Origin: an uncultured Eubacteriales bacterium
GTDB taxonomy: Bacteria; Bacillota; Clostridia; Christensenellales; Aristaeellaceae
Assembly (NCBI GenBank): GCA_902789795.1
Contig: CADAPM010000013.1
Span: 17,987-81,986 of the forward strand
Direction of reading: 5' to 3'
DNA: 64,000 nt
Positions 54,761 to 63,843 of this stretch are shown piece by piece. The translations under genes were made by a program, and so were the position numbers. The first letter of the stretch is position 1, and each line of letters begins with the position of its first letter. Below the pieces are notes generated by a model that was given only the letters and a program-made list of their open reading frames with translations, was not told the origin of the DNA and searched no databases.

Positions 54761-56086
54761 TTATGCAAGCAGTCTCGTGCCCTCCCGGGTCACCACCGCG
54801 TAGATCAGCGGGTGCGGGGCGGGCTCGTCGTCCGTGATCTGCACGGCCTCGGTGATCGCCTGCGCGGCCGCCATGTAATCATCGTCGTTCTTCGCGTAGA
54901 TCTCCGCCAGCGGATCCGCGGGACGCACCCGGTCGCCCAGGCGCACCTTCATGATAAAGCCCACGCTGGGGTCGATCACGTCTTCCTTCGTCTTGCGGCC
55001 CGCGCCGAGTCCCTGGGCGATGTAGCCCAGGCGCATGGTGTCCATGCTGGTCACGATGCCCGCCTTGCGCACGATGGCGAGACGGCGTACCGGCGCCTGG
55101 GGCAGGAGGGAAAGGTCCTCGGTCACCCGCGGGTCGCCGCCCTGGGCCTCGATCATCTGCGCCAGCTTTTCGAGGCCGCGGCCGCTGTCCAGCGCCTTTT
55201 CGAGCCTGCTCTCCGCGTCCTCCATGGTCTTAGTGACGCCGGAGGCGCACAGCATGTGCGCGCCCAGGAACAGGGACACCTTTTTCAGGTCCCCGCCCGC
55301 GCGTCCGGCCAGGATATCCACGGCCTCCTTGACCTCCAGGGCGTTGCCCACGTGGGTGCCCAGGGGCTCGTCCATGCCGGAGAGCACGGCGGTCACGCTG
55401 CGGCCCGCATGGGTGCCGATATCCACCATGGTCATCGCCAGCTCCAGGGATTTTTCCAGGCTGTCCATGATCGCGCCGGTGCCGTACTTCACGTCCAGCA
55501 CCAGGGCCTTCGCCCCGGCGGCGAACTTCTTGGACAGGATGGACGCGGCGATCAGGGGGATGGAATCCACCGTGGAGGTCACGTCCCGAAGCGCGTACAG
55601 CCGCTTGTCGGCCGGCGCGAGCTCGGCGCTCTGGCCGATCACCGCGCAGCCGATGCGGCGCACGATATCCACAAACTCTTCCTTGGGCAGGCTGGTCTGC
55701 ATGCCCGGGATCGATTCAAGCTTATCCACCGTGCCGCCCGTGTGCCCCAGGCCGCGGCCGCTCATTTTGAGCACCTTGCCGCCGCAGCTGGCCACCAGGG
55801 GCGCCAGCACCAGGGTGGTGGTGTCGCCGACGCCGCCGGTGGAATGTTTATCCACAGGTACGCCGTCCACATCCGGATCCAGCATGTCTCCGGACCGGGC
55901 CATGGCCATGGTCAGGTCCGCGGTCTCCCGGGCGTCCATGCCGTTCAGACGGATTGCCATCAGCATTGCCGCCAGCTGGTAGTCAGGCACCAAACCTTCT
56001 GCCGCCGCACGCGAAAAATCCTCGATCTGCTGCAGTGTCAGAGACTTTCCGAGCTTTTTCGCAGTGATAGACGAAAGAAAATCCAA
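54761..56086 (-). CDS. pdp: pyrimidine-nucleoside phosphorylase
   Basis: 441 residues. It cleaves uridine/thymidine/deoxyuridine with phosphate to base and (deoxy)ribose-1-phosphate. DKHSTGGVGDTTTLVLAPLVAS is the family signature; KMSGRGLGHTGGTVDKLESIPG and the C-terminal KVRLGDRVRPADPLAEIYA domain are typical. The length fits Pdp/DeoA. TTG at 56084-56086 is the start: GGGGGTGG lies 6 nt before it, and the nearby ATG is out of frame. Supplies uracil alongside codBA salvage. It has its own promoter. Confidence 0.92.
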   Translation of the reverse strand: MDFLSSITAKKLGKSLTLQQIEDFSRAAAEGLVPDYQLAAMLMAIRLNGMDARETADLTMAMARSGDMLDPDVDGVPVDKHSTGGVGDTTTLVLAPLVASCGGKVLKMSGRGLGHTGGTVDKLESIPGMQTSLPKEEFVDIVRRIGCAVIGQSAELAPADKRLYALRDVTSTVDSIPLIAASILSKKFAAGAKALVLDVKYGTGAIMDSLEKSLELAMTMVDIGTHAGRSVTAVLSGMDEPLGTHVGNALEVKEAVDILAGRAGGDLKKVSLFLGAHMLCASGVTKTMEDAESRLEKALDSGRGLEKLAQMIEAQGGDPRVTEDLSLLPQAPVRRLAIVRKAGIVTSMDTMRLGYIAQGLGAGRKTKEDVIDPSVGFIMKVRLGDRVRPADPLAEIYAKNDDDYMAAAQAITEAVQITDDEPAPHPLIYAVVTREGTRLLA

Positions 56087-56115
56087 GCCATTCCACCCCC
56101 TTTTAATTCTTTGTC

Positions 56116-56144
56116 AGTATACCATACTGAATATTTAATAACAA
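56116..56144 (-). promoter_or_regulatory. pdp: promoter of pdp
   Basis: TTGTTA (56144-56139), 17 nt, TATACT (56121-56116) on the minus strand. Confidence 0.7.
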
Positions 56145-56233
56145 TATTCGTCTGTTACGAAAGCTTAATTGTTGCATTTCAAAACGATGAATTTTTCCTC
56201 CCGCCGAAAGAGGGCTTCTCTTATTCCCGTTAC

Positions 56234-56262
56234 TGTACATTTTTGTGAACAAGTGATATAAT
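56234..56262 (+). promoter_or_regulatory. promoter of the DUF308-like gene
   Basis: TGTACA (56234-56239), 17 nt, TATAAT (56257-56262); a small CCTTCGG/CCGAAGG hairpin follows in the leader. Confidence 0.6.
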
Positions 56263-56329
56263 AAAAAATGGCCCTTCGGGCCGAAGGACTCCCCCCGTTT
56301 TCATTGATATCACAAAGGAGGATCGTAAC

Positions 56330-56836
56330 ATGTTTGATTTAAACAAAAATGCCGCCGGTATCTCCCGCTGGGTGATCCTGGGCATTCTGGGCTTGTTTCT
56401 GTTATTCTTCCGGCAGTCGGCCAAGAGCATCGTCTACGCCGTCTTCGCCATCGGCCTGATGCTGGCGGGCGTCGCCAGCGTGGTAGGCTGGTGGCAGGAG
56501 CACAAGGTGGGCACGGACGACCTGTTCAGCCTGGGCGGCGGCGTCGCGCTGTTCATCTTCGGCATCTGGATCTTCAGGAACCCCGGCAGCTTTGACCGCA
56601 TCCTGAACATGATCGCCGGCGTCGTGCTGGTCATCTGCGGCATCAACTGGATGAACAGGAACGCGGGCGCGAACGGCTCCAAGGCCATGTCCATCCTGAG
56701 CATCGTCGCCATCGTGGCGGGCATCATCATCGCCTTCTCCCACGCGGCCACCAACTGGGTGATCTCCGCCTGCGGCATCGGCCTGATCTACACCGCCGTA
56801 ACCGGCTACATCAGCGAAAAAGCGCTCCGGAGCTGA
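56330..56836 (+). CDS. DUF308/HdeD-like membrane protein
   Basis: 168 residues with six short membrane helices (WVILGILGLFLLFF, IVYAVFAIGLMLAGVASVVGW, GGGVALFIFGIWIF, ILNMIAGVVLVICGINWM, SILSIVAIVAGIIIAF, WVISACGIGLIYTAVTGYI). The repeated G-x-x-x-x-x-G-I pattern is that of HdeD/DUF308 proteins, small membrane proteins of unknown biochemical role, acid resistance in E. coli. AAAGGAGG precedes the start. It is monocistronic and convergent with the barstar-like gene. Confidence 0.75.
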   Translation: MFDLNKNAAGISRWVILGILGLFLLFFRQSAKSIVYAVFAIGLMLAGVASVVGWWQEHKVGTDDLFSLGGGVALFIFGIWIFRNPGSFDRILNMIAGVVLVICGINWMNRNAGANGSKAMSILSIVAIVAGIIIAFSHAATNWVISACGIGLIYTAVTGYISEKALRS

Positions 56837-57094
56837 TCAGTCTACAAATTCTATACTCAGGAATTCCGACTGCGCGTCTTTGAGGACGCGCAGTATTTTT
56901 TCGCCGTAAGCGGCCAGGCTGCGGCGCATTTCCGCCGTATGGTACATTTTGATCCGGCCCGACATGACCGACAGGCAGTCGTACAGCGCATCCAGGTTCC
57001 GCCCGTAATAGGGCGGCAGGGCCAGCTGCTCCTGCAGGTGGTCATGGGCCTTCTCTTTCGTATTCATCATCGCCCCGTCCAGGATATACATCAT
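56837..57094 (-). CDS. barstar-like ribonuclease inhibitor
   Basis: 85 residues, the size of barstar. LPPYYGRNLDALYDCLSV is the conserved barstar block (YYGxNLDALxDCL), with the helix that plugs the barnase active site; the C-terminus ILRVLKDAQSEFLSIEFVD is typical. No barnase-like gene is in the window, so it may protect against a distant or imported RNase, or regulate another nuclease. ATG 57094 has GAGGAACAGACC upstream (a second ATG directly follows). It is 15 nt downstream of xth. Confidence 0.85.
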   Translation of the reverse strand: MMYILDGAMMNTKEKAHDHLQEQLALPPYYGRNLDALYDCLSVMSGRIKMYHTAEMRRSLAAYGEKILRVLKDAQSEFLSIEFVD

Positions 57095-57109
57095 GGTCTG
57101 TTCCTCCGA

Positions 57110-57868
57110 TTATGAGTCTTTCAAAATCAATTCCACCGGGCAGTGGTCAGAGCCGAAGATCTCCTGATGGATGGTCGCGCTCTCGATCCGGTCCTTGATC
57201 TCCTCCGACACGATAAAGTAGTCGATGCGCCATCCCGCGTTCCTCTCCCGGGCGCGGAAGCGGTAGCTCCACCAGGAATACTGTTCTTTATCATCCGGGT
57301 GCAGCAGGCGGAAGCTGTCCACATAGCCCGCCGCCAGCAGCGCGGAAAACTTGCCGCGCTCCTCATCGGTAAAGCCCGCGTTCTGGTGGTTCGCGGTCGG
57401 GTTTTTCAGGTCGATGGGCTGGTGCGCCACGTTCAGGTCCCCGCAGAAGACCACCGGCTTTTCCTTCCTCAGGCTGTCGATGTAATGCAGGAACGCGTCT
57501 TCCCACGTCATCCGGTAGTCGAGCCGCTTGAGCCCGTCCTGGGAATTGGGGGTATACACCGTCAAAAACCAGAGATCCCCCAGGTCCAGCGCGATGACGC
57601 GGCCCTCATGGTCGTGCTCCTCGATGCCAATGCCGTAGCGGACCTGCAAAGGCTCTTTTTTCGTAAAGATCGCGGTGCCGGAATAGCCCTTCTTCTCCGC
57701 GTAATTCCAGTAGGCGTGGTAGCCCTCCGGGGCAAAGTCCGTCTGGCCCTCCTGAAGCTTGGTCTCCTGCAGGCAGAACACGTCCGCGTTCAGCGTCCTG
57801 AATGCCTCCTCGAACCCTTTGGTCATGCACGCCCTCAGGCCGTTCACATTCCACGAGATCAGCTTCAT
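57110..57868 (-). CDS. xth: exodeoxyribonuclease III (AP endonuclease)
   Basis: 252 residues, cytoplasmic DNA repair enzyme of the ExoIII type: [13 protein letters not shown] (Mg2+-binding Asn), FCLQETKLQ (catalytic Glu), [12 protein letters not shown] (Asp/Asn), [11 protein letters not shown] and [12 protein letters not shown] (catalytic Asp-His). The AAAGGAGGTGGCGGC ribosome site is strong. The promoter upstream carries a 20-bp sequence duplicated at the far side of the Rhs island. Likely cotranscribed with the barstar-like gene. Confidence 0.95.
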   Translation of the reverse strand: MKLISWNVNGLRACMTKGFEEAFRTLNADVFCLQETKLQEGQTDFAPEGYHAYWNYAEKKGYSGTAIFTKKEPLQVRYGIGIEEHDHEGRVIALDLGDLWFLTVYTPNSQDGLKRLDYRMTWEDAFLHYIDSLRKEKPVVFCGDLNVAHQPIDLKNPTANHQNAGFTDEERGKFSALLAAGYVDSFRLLHPDDKEQYSWWSYRFRARERNAGWRIDYFIVSEEIKDRIESATIHQEIFGSDHCPVELILKDS

Positions 57869-57895
57869 GCCGCCACCTCCTTTTTCTCTGCCGGT

Positions 57896-57925
57896 ATTTT
57901 ACATGAGGAGCGATCAAAATGTCAA
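57896..57925 (-). promoter_or_regulatory. xth: xth promoter at the Rhs island boundary
   Basis: TTGACA (57925-57920), 18 nt, TAAAAT (57901-57896) on the minus strand. The -35 box lies within the 20-bp direct repeat. Confidence 0.75.
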
Positions 57926-57932
57926 TGATAAC
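57913..57932. repeat. 20-bp direct repeat, left copy, at the Rhs island boundary
   Basis: ATCAAAATGTCAATGATAAC, identical to 63809-63828. The sequences on either side differ, so the two copies mark an exact boundary 5.9 kb apart. Confidence 0.85.
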
Positions 57933-58032
57933 CGGTTTTATAGAATAACGACGCGCATTGTTCAGACCAATAAAGTGTATTTTCTTCTTGGTCCTTGCGT
58001 CAATTGTACTGGTATCATCTCTCTGTTATGGT

Positions 58033-58385
58033 TTAGCATTTCATGCTACCAACACCAATCGGCCTATAATCATAACCACTATCATCGAAGTAATTAATTG
58101 GATCATTACAGCAATATAAATAGTTATTATTCTCAAGCGGTTCTTGTTTATTGTTGATTAATTTATCAAAAGTTGTAAAACGACCAATCCCAGGCACATA
58201 GTACCTACTCCTGAGATAATACAACCCGGTCTCTACATCATAGACATACCCCCTGTAACGGAAGGGCTGAATCTTGCCAAGCGTTACTTTCAAATCGACA
58301 TCGCCAGTCACATCCAGCACTTGCCCCACACATCGTAAGTATAATCTATACCCACAGTATCATTGACGTCCTTGAGTTAGTTCGC
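58033..58385 (-). pseudogene. orphan Rhs C-terminal fragment, truncated tip
   Basis: An Rhs-core end fragment: DYTYDVWGK, then after a 1-nt deletion VLDVTGDVDLKVTLGKIQPF, RYRGYVYDVETGLYYLRSRYY and GIGRFTTFDKL, followed by a short tip (NNYLYCCNDPINYFDDSGYD) that ends at SMKC. The full gene for its N-terminus is absent. The same YTYD-WGK...YYLRSRYY block is present in two other places of this island, so this looks like a displaced alternative tip whose toxin domain has been lost. Frameshift at about 58340. 57933-58032 shows nothing else. Confidence 0.75.
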
Positions 58386-58494
58386 AGTTGAACCCTTGAA
58401 ACCGTACTATCCGGATCATAGCTGGTACGAATCTGAGTTTTACTTCTTATGATAAGTAATTATGCTTTAGATTCTACAAACTACTGGTTTTTAA

Positions 58495-59700
58495 TCAATC
58501 ATCATCAACATCGCCGACATCGTTTTCGGAGGGGACATAGGGACAGATTAGGCTGCCCCGCTCTGTGATATAGTACGTTTTTCCCGATCCGCGCAGACAC
58601 GCGATATACAGGCTGTTGTTCAAATCGGCGGCAAACACCGTATCAAACGGATGGCCGTCGTCCAAAAGGCTGTCGAAATGCGTATCAATGATATTAGGGA
58701 CGCCGTCTTTCTCAATCACCGCCCTACCGTTGGAAAAAGGAGCCGCGCCATCCTGTTCGACCGGCAGCATGATCTGCCCGTCCGTGTCGATAAATCCATA
58801 CAGCCGGCCAGTTCTGACCAGCGCAAAACCATCCGAAAACGGCAGCGCGTAGTCCCATACCGGTTCGATCACAACGCGTCCCTCCAAATCCAAGAAACCG
58901 TAATGCCCGTCGTTTTCAAAGCATAAACGGCCGTTAGACACCTGATCGCCCGGGCTGGTGATCTCGGGCGGCAGGAGCGTTATGTTCCCGTGCTGGTCAA
59001 GCAGGCCCAACCGGAAAAGCCCGTCCTCAGCTTCCGCTTCGATGACCGCCGTTCCCTCGTTCATCTCTGAAGCATACGCAAGAGGAACCCGGTTCACCGG
59101 CGTTCCATCAATGTACGTCAGGCTGTATCCTTCCTCGTCGCATGTCAGCAGATAATGATCAATCGACAGTGTTGCCTCGTCTGCCGTAAAAGACCGCACC
59201 ACCTGCCCTTCTGTGTCGATCACGTCCCATTGGCCGCCCGGTTTGCGAAGCAGCGCGTATCCGCCATAAAAGCCCCTCAGGCGTTCCGACGTCGGAACGG
59301 TGCGTATCGTTTTCCCGCTGCGCAGGTCAACGGCGGCTTCCTGACTGTCTGAATACAGAAGCACGATATTGTCGTGCCCGAAATCGGCGCTCGGATAAAC
59401 GGCAAACCATACAGGATCGACAGAAACCAGCCCGGACCGGCTTTCAATCCCGTAGCGTTCCTGTATGCTGATAATAAAATACGTTTCGTCCAGAGGATCT
59501 ACGGAGTCAAACACCGCTTCTTGCCTGAAACCCGTTTCACGGTCGACCCAGCCAACTTTGTCCCCTTCTTCAAAAAACGTGACCCCGTTCCATTCGTCAT
59601 ACCATTGCACAGCCAGATCAGCTGAAACGCCAGCGCTGCTATACAGCAGAATGCCAACTACGATAATTATGATGATGGAAAACCGGTTGCCTTTATTCAT
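58495..59700 (-). CDS. secreted WG-repeat protein, candidate immunity protein
   Basis: About 401 residues. Signal peptide 1-28 (MNKGNRFSIIIIIVVGILLY...SA), then WG/KWG beta-propeller-like repeats: GLVSVDPVWFAVYPSADFGHD, GHYGFLDLEGRVVIEPVW, RLYGFIDTDGQIMLPVEQDGAAPFSNGRAVIEKDG. The second of two close ATGs is chosen because GGAGG is 6 nt before it. The gene overlaps the end of the Rhs tip gene before it by 8 nt. A gene coupled to an Rhs tip is the usual place of its immunity gene, and an exported product would fit a peptidoglycan-acting toxin. WG-repeat proteins also exist elsewhere, so this stays inference. Confidence 0.7.
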   Translation of the reverse strand: MNKGNRFSIIIIIVVGILLYSSAGVSADLAVQWYDEWNGVTFFEEGDKVGWVDRETGFRQEAVFDSVDPLDETYFIISIQERYGIESRSGLVSVDPVWFAVYPSADFGHDNIVLLYSDSQEAAVDLRSGKTIRTVPTSERLRGFYGGYALLRKPGGQWDVIDTEGQVVRSFTADEATLSIDHYLLTCDEEGYSLTYIDGTPVNRVPLAYASEMNEGTAVIEAEAEDGLFRLGLLDQHGNITLLPPEITSPGDQVSNGRLCFENDGHYGFLDLEGRVVIEPVWDYALPFSDGFALVRTGRLYGFIDTDGQIMLPVEQDGAAPFSNGRAVIEKDGVPNIIDTHFDSLLDDGHPFDTVFAADLNNSLYIACLRGSGKTYYITERGSLICPYVPSENDVGDVDDD

Positions 59701-60525
59701 CTTCATCCTCCGTTACGCTCCAGTCTATTGAATCATCTAAGATATTCTTTATTTTTCGTAAAAGTCTTTCGCTTGCTATAACTCCTTTATGCCAACCACA
59801 TACATTCCAATTGCGATATTCGAATCTATCAGGATAAAACCCTGTTTTTTTAACAAATTCATGCCGTTTCGCAGAATGATAAACTGTGTCAATGTTATAA
59901 AAAACTCCTCCGTGATTATAAGGTTTTCCATCATTATCGTTTTCATCTAAAACTGCGACTATCATAGCTTCTATTATTCTACTTTTTCCTCCTATTTTTG
60001 ATATAGATAGTTCGGTGCCTTCCAAAATGTCATTTTTAAATATACTTGTCATTCCAGTATGACTCATTCCATATTCAAGGTTTTTTGCAATTGATTTAGC
60101 ACATGGACTTGAATTATAAGTGAATTTTCCAACAAATTGCCCACATCTTCTTAAAAACTCATCTGAATCAATACATTTCGGATTGTCTCTATTTGCAATA
60201 GAGTAGTCATAAATCGCCTGTAATGCATCTAAGTATTCCTGGGGATACTCTGTATAACATCCTGATGCATCTGTATTCACAATTGGATTGTTCCTGCAAT
60301 ATGCAAACATATTCGAAACTACAATACCATCCTCGTTTATAAACCTTTTCCAAAGTGAATTATAATATCTACTCCTAAGATAATACATTTCAGTCTTCTC
60401 ATCATAGACATACCCTCTATAGCGGAAGGCTGAACCTTGCCAAGCGTGTCTTCCAGGTTTGCATCACCTGTTACGTTCAGTACCTTGCCCCACGCATCAT
60501 AGGTGTATTCTACTACCACATTCCC
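59693..60525 (-). pseudogene. orphan Rhs C-terminal module with NlpC/P60-like tip (frameshifted)
   Basis: The fragment starts directly after the preceding gene's stop: VVEYTYDAWGKVLNVTGD, LGKVQP, then a 1-nt loss at about 60430 before RYRGYVYD and MYYLRSRYYNSLWKRF. The tip (about 175 residues) has SSPCAKSIAKN (candidate Cys nucleophile), KPYNHGGVFYN (candidate His) and RNWNVCGWHKGVIASE. The last motif is also at the end of the main Rhs tip (NNWQYYGWHEGILAD), so the two toxins are related. From 60388 leftward the frame is open (231 residues). It could be silent until recombined into the main gene. Confidence 0.75.
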
Positions 60526-60526
60526 G

Positions 60527-61471
60527 CTACATTTCTGGGTTCTTCAGTAGCGATAGCACATACCATGCATCATCCAATATATATTGTGATTGATGAAGAA
60601 AAAGAGGATAGATTCGATCGTTTTGTGCAGCATTTGTATCTTGCAAAAACGGTTCCTGAATGATGATTTCACGACACATTGACGAATATTTCTGACTGAT
60701 GGATAGGATGGATCCATCTGAATCGAACTCAACAGGGCAATAAAAGATGATATCTGGATTCAGAACAGATGCTTCCTGAAAACGTTCATCGTTCACCCAA
60801 TCCATTCCCTCATAAATATTGATCAGACCGCATATTTCTGAAAGCAGCGGAAAAGAGTCCTGAAAATGTTCATAATACATTGCCGTGACAGGTTGTTTCA
60901 GATCAAGTTCAGAGAATGCTTTACATATCTGGTCATATTCAGCCATAAACTCCACTGTCATCTTTTCTGCCTGTCCTTCAGCGTGAACCGCTTCACCTAA
61001 TTGCTGGAATAAATCGATTATGTCTTTTATACTTCCCGGGGTTTTGACATAAACCGTTCTCACCTGACCATTGACAATTTCCGGAATATCCCCATACTGG
61101 TGTTCATATGCCAACTGCAGATAGTCGTCGACAATGATAAGCGTGGGTTTTCGATCCAAAGTAAACAAATCATGCAGATCCATATTTGTATACAATCGTC
61201 CAGGTATATCCCTTGTTAGTTCCATCGTTGGATAGTATTCAGAAGCATTATCCCAATACTCATGTCCTACAAAGATCAGATCTGTAGGTTCAACCATCTG
61301 CAACAATATTTCTTCTGCATAAATCGGGAATACAACGATCATTTCATGCCTGAAATCATTTTGGTCCGTCACATCAGCATGACAAGGATATCCCACCAAC
61401 AAACAGATCAAAACCACCGAAATTAATAGAACAGCCAATCTTCTTCTTAACTTTATCAATCTTTTCATCAT
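60527..61471 (-). CDS. secreted substrate-binding-like protein, candidate immunity protein
   Basis: 314 residues. Hydrophobic N-terminus (RLAVLLISVVLICLLVGYPCHA, signal peptide about 1-32), then an FecB/BtuF-like fold: TDLIFVGHEYWDNASEYYPT, RKPTLIIVDDYLQ, TVYVKTPGSIKDIIDLFQQLGEAVHAEG and a WVNDERFQEASVLNPDIIFYCPVEF block. No ABC permease gene is nearby. It lies 46 nt downstream of the main Rhs tip, in the place of an immunity gene, and ends at the next Rhs fragment. GGAGAAGTTT is before the start. Either a recruited binding protein or a real immunity protein. Confidence 0.65.
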   Translation of the reverse strand: MMKRLIKLRRRLAVLLISVVLICLLVGYPCHADVTDQNDFRHEMIVVFPIYAEEILLQMVEPTDLIFVGHEYWDNASEYYPTMELTRDIPGRLYTNMDLHDLFTLDRKPTLIIVDDYLQLAYEHQYGDIPEIVNGQVRTVYVKTPGSIKDIIDLFQQLGEAVHAEGQAEKMTVEFMAEYDQICKAFSELDLKQPVTAMYYEHFQDSFPLLSEICGLINIYEGMDWVNDERFQEASVLNPDIIFYCPVEFDSDGSILSISQKYSSMCREIIIQEPFLQDTNAAQNDRIYPLFLHQSQYILDDAWYVLSLLKNPEM

Positions 61472-61517
61472 AAACTTCTCCGTTTACACAATCATACCAT
61501 TGTGAAATCGCCATGTG

Positions 61518-63717
61518 CTAGTCCGCCAAAATTCCCTCATGCCACCCATAATACTGCCAATTATTCCTTGTATATGGTGCCAGGTTGCCACAATTTGTTG
61601 TGGTATTGAAGGAATAAACAGCTGGCTCAAGACCATTGCCAAAGTCATAAAGCCCTGCATATACACCAACATGTTCAATATGATATTCACCATCATCCGA
61701 ATTGTCTTTCTTAGGTGTACCAAGGATCATACCAACTATCAGATTATTCGGCCCACCTATGTCACTTATCAAGCCGCTTGCAATCATGTTATTATTGAAC
61801 ATTGAAGAAGCACCACCGGCATAATAATTGTCTGAGTAGCCAGGTGCAATATCAAGTATGCCTGCTCGGATAAATGATGCACACCCAGTATCTTTGTTAA
61901 TATGAAAATTAGTTTTCTTCTGGATAAGTGTATCAAGGCGTGAAAACAGCTCTGATACAATAACATGCCTTTGATCCGACTGTGTCGATATTGAGTATGT
62001 CGATATAATTTCTGACAAGTTTTGTACACGTTCATTCATCAGTCTGGTTTGTTCTATTTGATATGCATATATTTCCGAAAATAAGATTACTTCTTCCTCT
62101 GTATAAGTCGATTCCTTTGTTCCGGTACTATCTGTCATATCGATGGGCTTGTTTTTGCAATAAGTGAATGAATTCTTGCTTATCATTCGATCTGCATTTA
62201 CAAACCTTCCTTGCATCGGATTGTAATATCTACTCCTAAGGTAATACAAACCCGTCTCCTCGTCATACACATACCCTCTGTATCTGAACGGATTGAGCAT
62301 ACCAAGAGAGCCGGATAATGTACCACTCATTACCAGCTTTTTGCCCCAGGCGTCATAAGTATATTTAACTACTTCCGTTCCTGTGCTGTCTATGATACCG
62401 ACTATATCCCCCTGCAGGTTATGAATGTAAGCATACTTGGTGCCGTTATATTCTACAATTGCTGGCTTATTGCTGGCATCATAGAAGAAATGCAATTGGT
62501 TATTGCCCTGGGTCATGTGCACGATGTTCTTTCCATGCAGGATGTAATCGGTAGTTGTTGTCGTTGTTCCAGAAGCAGTGGTTTCTGTGACAACCTTCTG
62601 GATCCTGAGGCCCTCAGAGTTGTAGCGGTACTCGATCTTCATATAGCCCGCTTGGCCGACCGTGCCCTTTGCCATCTCCTTCAGCTGCCGGCCGTTCTCC
62701 CAGGTATATCTCCATGTACCGTCATTCGTCGGATTCCCGATCGCATCATAAGCGATGTCAACTCCGTTATACGCAGTCAGTTTGTCTTTCCAGTTTTCAT
62801 CCCCGTAAGTATATGTAATTGTTTCCTGCGCTGTCCCAAGGGCTCCTGTGGTGTAGGCATAGCGCTTCTTGTTCAGGATGTTCCCGCCGCAGTCGTATTC
62901 GTAGGTCCAGGTCGTGCCGTCCGTTCCTGCTGTGGTGTCGCTCTGGTCGTTCATAGCCCGTTGTCTTCGCGTCTGCTCCCTGTCCGCGTGTGACAGATGT
63001 GATATTCCCCACATCGTCATAGGTGTAGGTGAAGTCCTCCCCGTTCTGCGTGATACTCTGAATCAGTCCGGTAGTCTTGCCGCTGGCATTTCCCGGTACA
63101 AAGCCGAAGGCAGTGGAATAGGTATGACCGTTCACTGTCACGCTCCTGCCGCTCACCCGGCCCAGCCCGTCATAGGTGACGTTGGTCCGGTTGTTCGTGC
63201 TGCCGTAGTTCAGCGTTGTGGGTCGGTTCTCCGCGTCATAACCAAAGGTGGTTTTGTACTCCGTCCTGCTTGCGCCTACCCGTTCGGTGAACGTGCTCAG
63301 GTGGCCATACAGCGCGTCATAGGTCACTTCGCCCGTGTACAGGTGCTGTCCGTTTTCGTGGGTCTTGATCCGCCGCGGGCGGTCGCTCAGGTCGTACTCT
63401 GTTTCCGTGATCCGGTCCAGCAGGCTGTCCTTCATCCACGCCGCCTGGCCCCGCGCATTGTAGCGGAACTCATAGCGCGGATCAGTCTCCGTGCCGTAAA
63501 CGATCCCCGTCACGCGGTTGAAATCGTCATACTCGTTGCGCACCGTGAACCCATTGCCGTAGGTCACGCGGCTATTCTTTTGCTCGTTCAAACCATTTGC
63601 ATCACCTGGCTTCCATGTTCTGTTGTTCAGTAGTAAAAGCATTGTGTGATACGCACTGCCGCTTAACATTGTACAGAAGACAAATAATACAGTGTCTCGT
63701 CTATTTCTTTGTTTCAT
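61518..63717 (-). pseudogene. main Rhs/YD-repeat polymorphic toxin with NlpC/P60-like tip (frameshifted)
   Basis: About 730 codons. The start MKQRNRRDTVLFVFCTMLSG after AGGGGGTG gives a signal-peptide-like helix. YD repeats follow (VRNEYDDFNRVTGIVYG, YGYDAENRPTTLNYG, FTYTYDDVGNITSVTRG), broken at about 62945-62990 by a deletion that changes frame. The second part continues TWTYEYDCGGNILNKK... to the core end KYTYDAWGKKL, PFRYRGYVYDEETGLYYLRSRYYNP. The tip (about 200 residues) has DTGCASFIRAG (candidate Cys), HIEHVGVYAGLY (His) and YGWHEGILAD, like NlpC/P60 cysteine peptidases that cut peptidoglycan peptides. It is shorter than usual Rhs proteins, so the gene may be 5'-truncated. Confidence 0.82.
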
Positions 63718-63741
63718 CAGTAATGGTATCACCCCCTCGAT

Positions 63742-63813
63742 ATCGTAAGTATATTCTACAACTACATTACCATTCGCGTCAACGATCTGCCAGGTATCAT
63801 CTTGTAAAATCAA
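63742..63813 (-). pseudogene. Rhs core fragment upstream of the main Rhs gene
   Basis: A 24-codon piece WQIVDANGNVVVEYTYD that stops being Rhs-like right at the YTYD junction. It marks another break at the same point where orphan tips begin. The right copy of the 20-bp repeat overlaps its start. Confidence 0.6.
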
Positions 63814-63828
63814 AATGTCAATGATAAC
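63809..63828. repeat. 20-bp direct repeat, right copy, at the Rhs island boundary
   Basis: Identical to 57913-57932. It lies 15 bp from the transposase stop. Confidence 0.85.
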
Positions 63829-63843
63829 AACTTTGTAGGTTTG

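Noticed and set aside
61484-61805. Small open frames on both strands over the end of the main Rhs tip
   Set aside because: They overlap the NlpC/P60-like tip coding sequence in other frames and have no ribosome sites.
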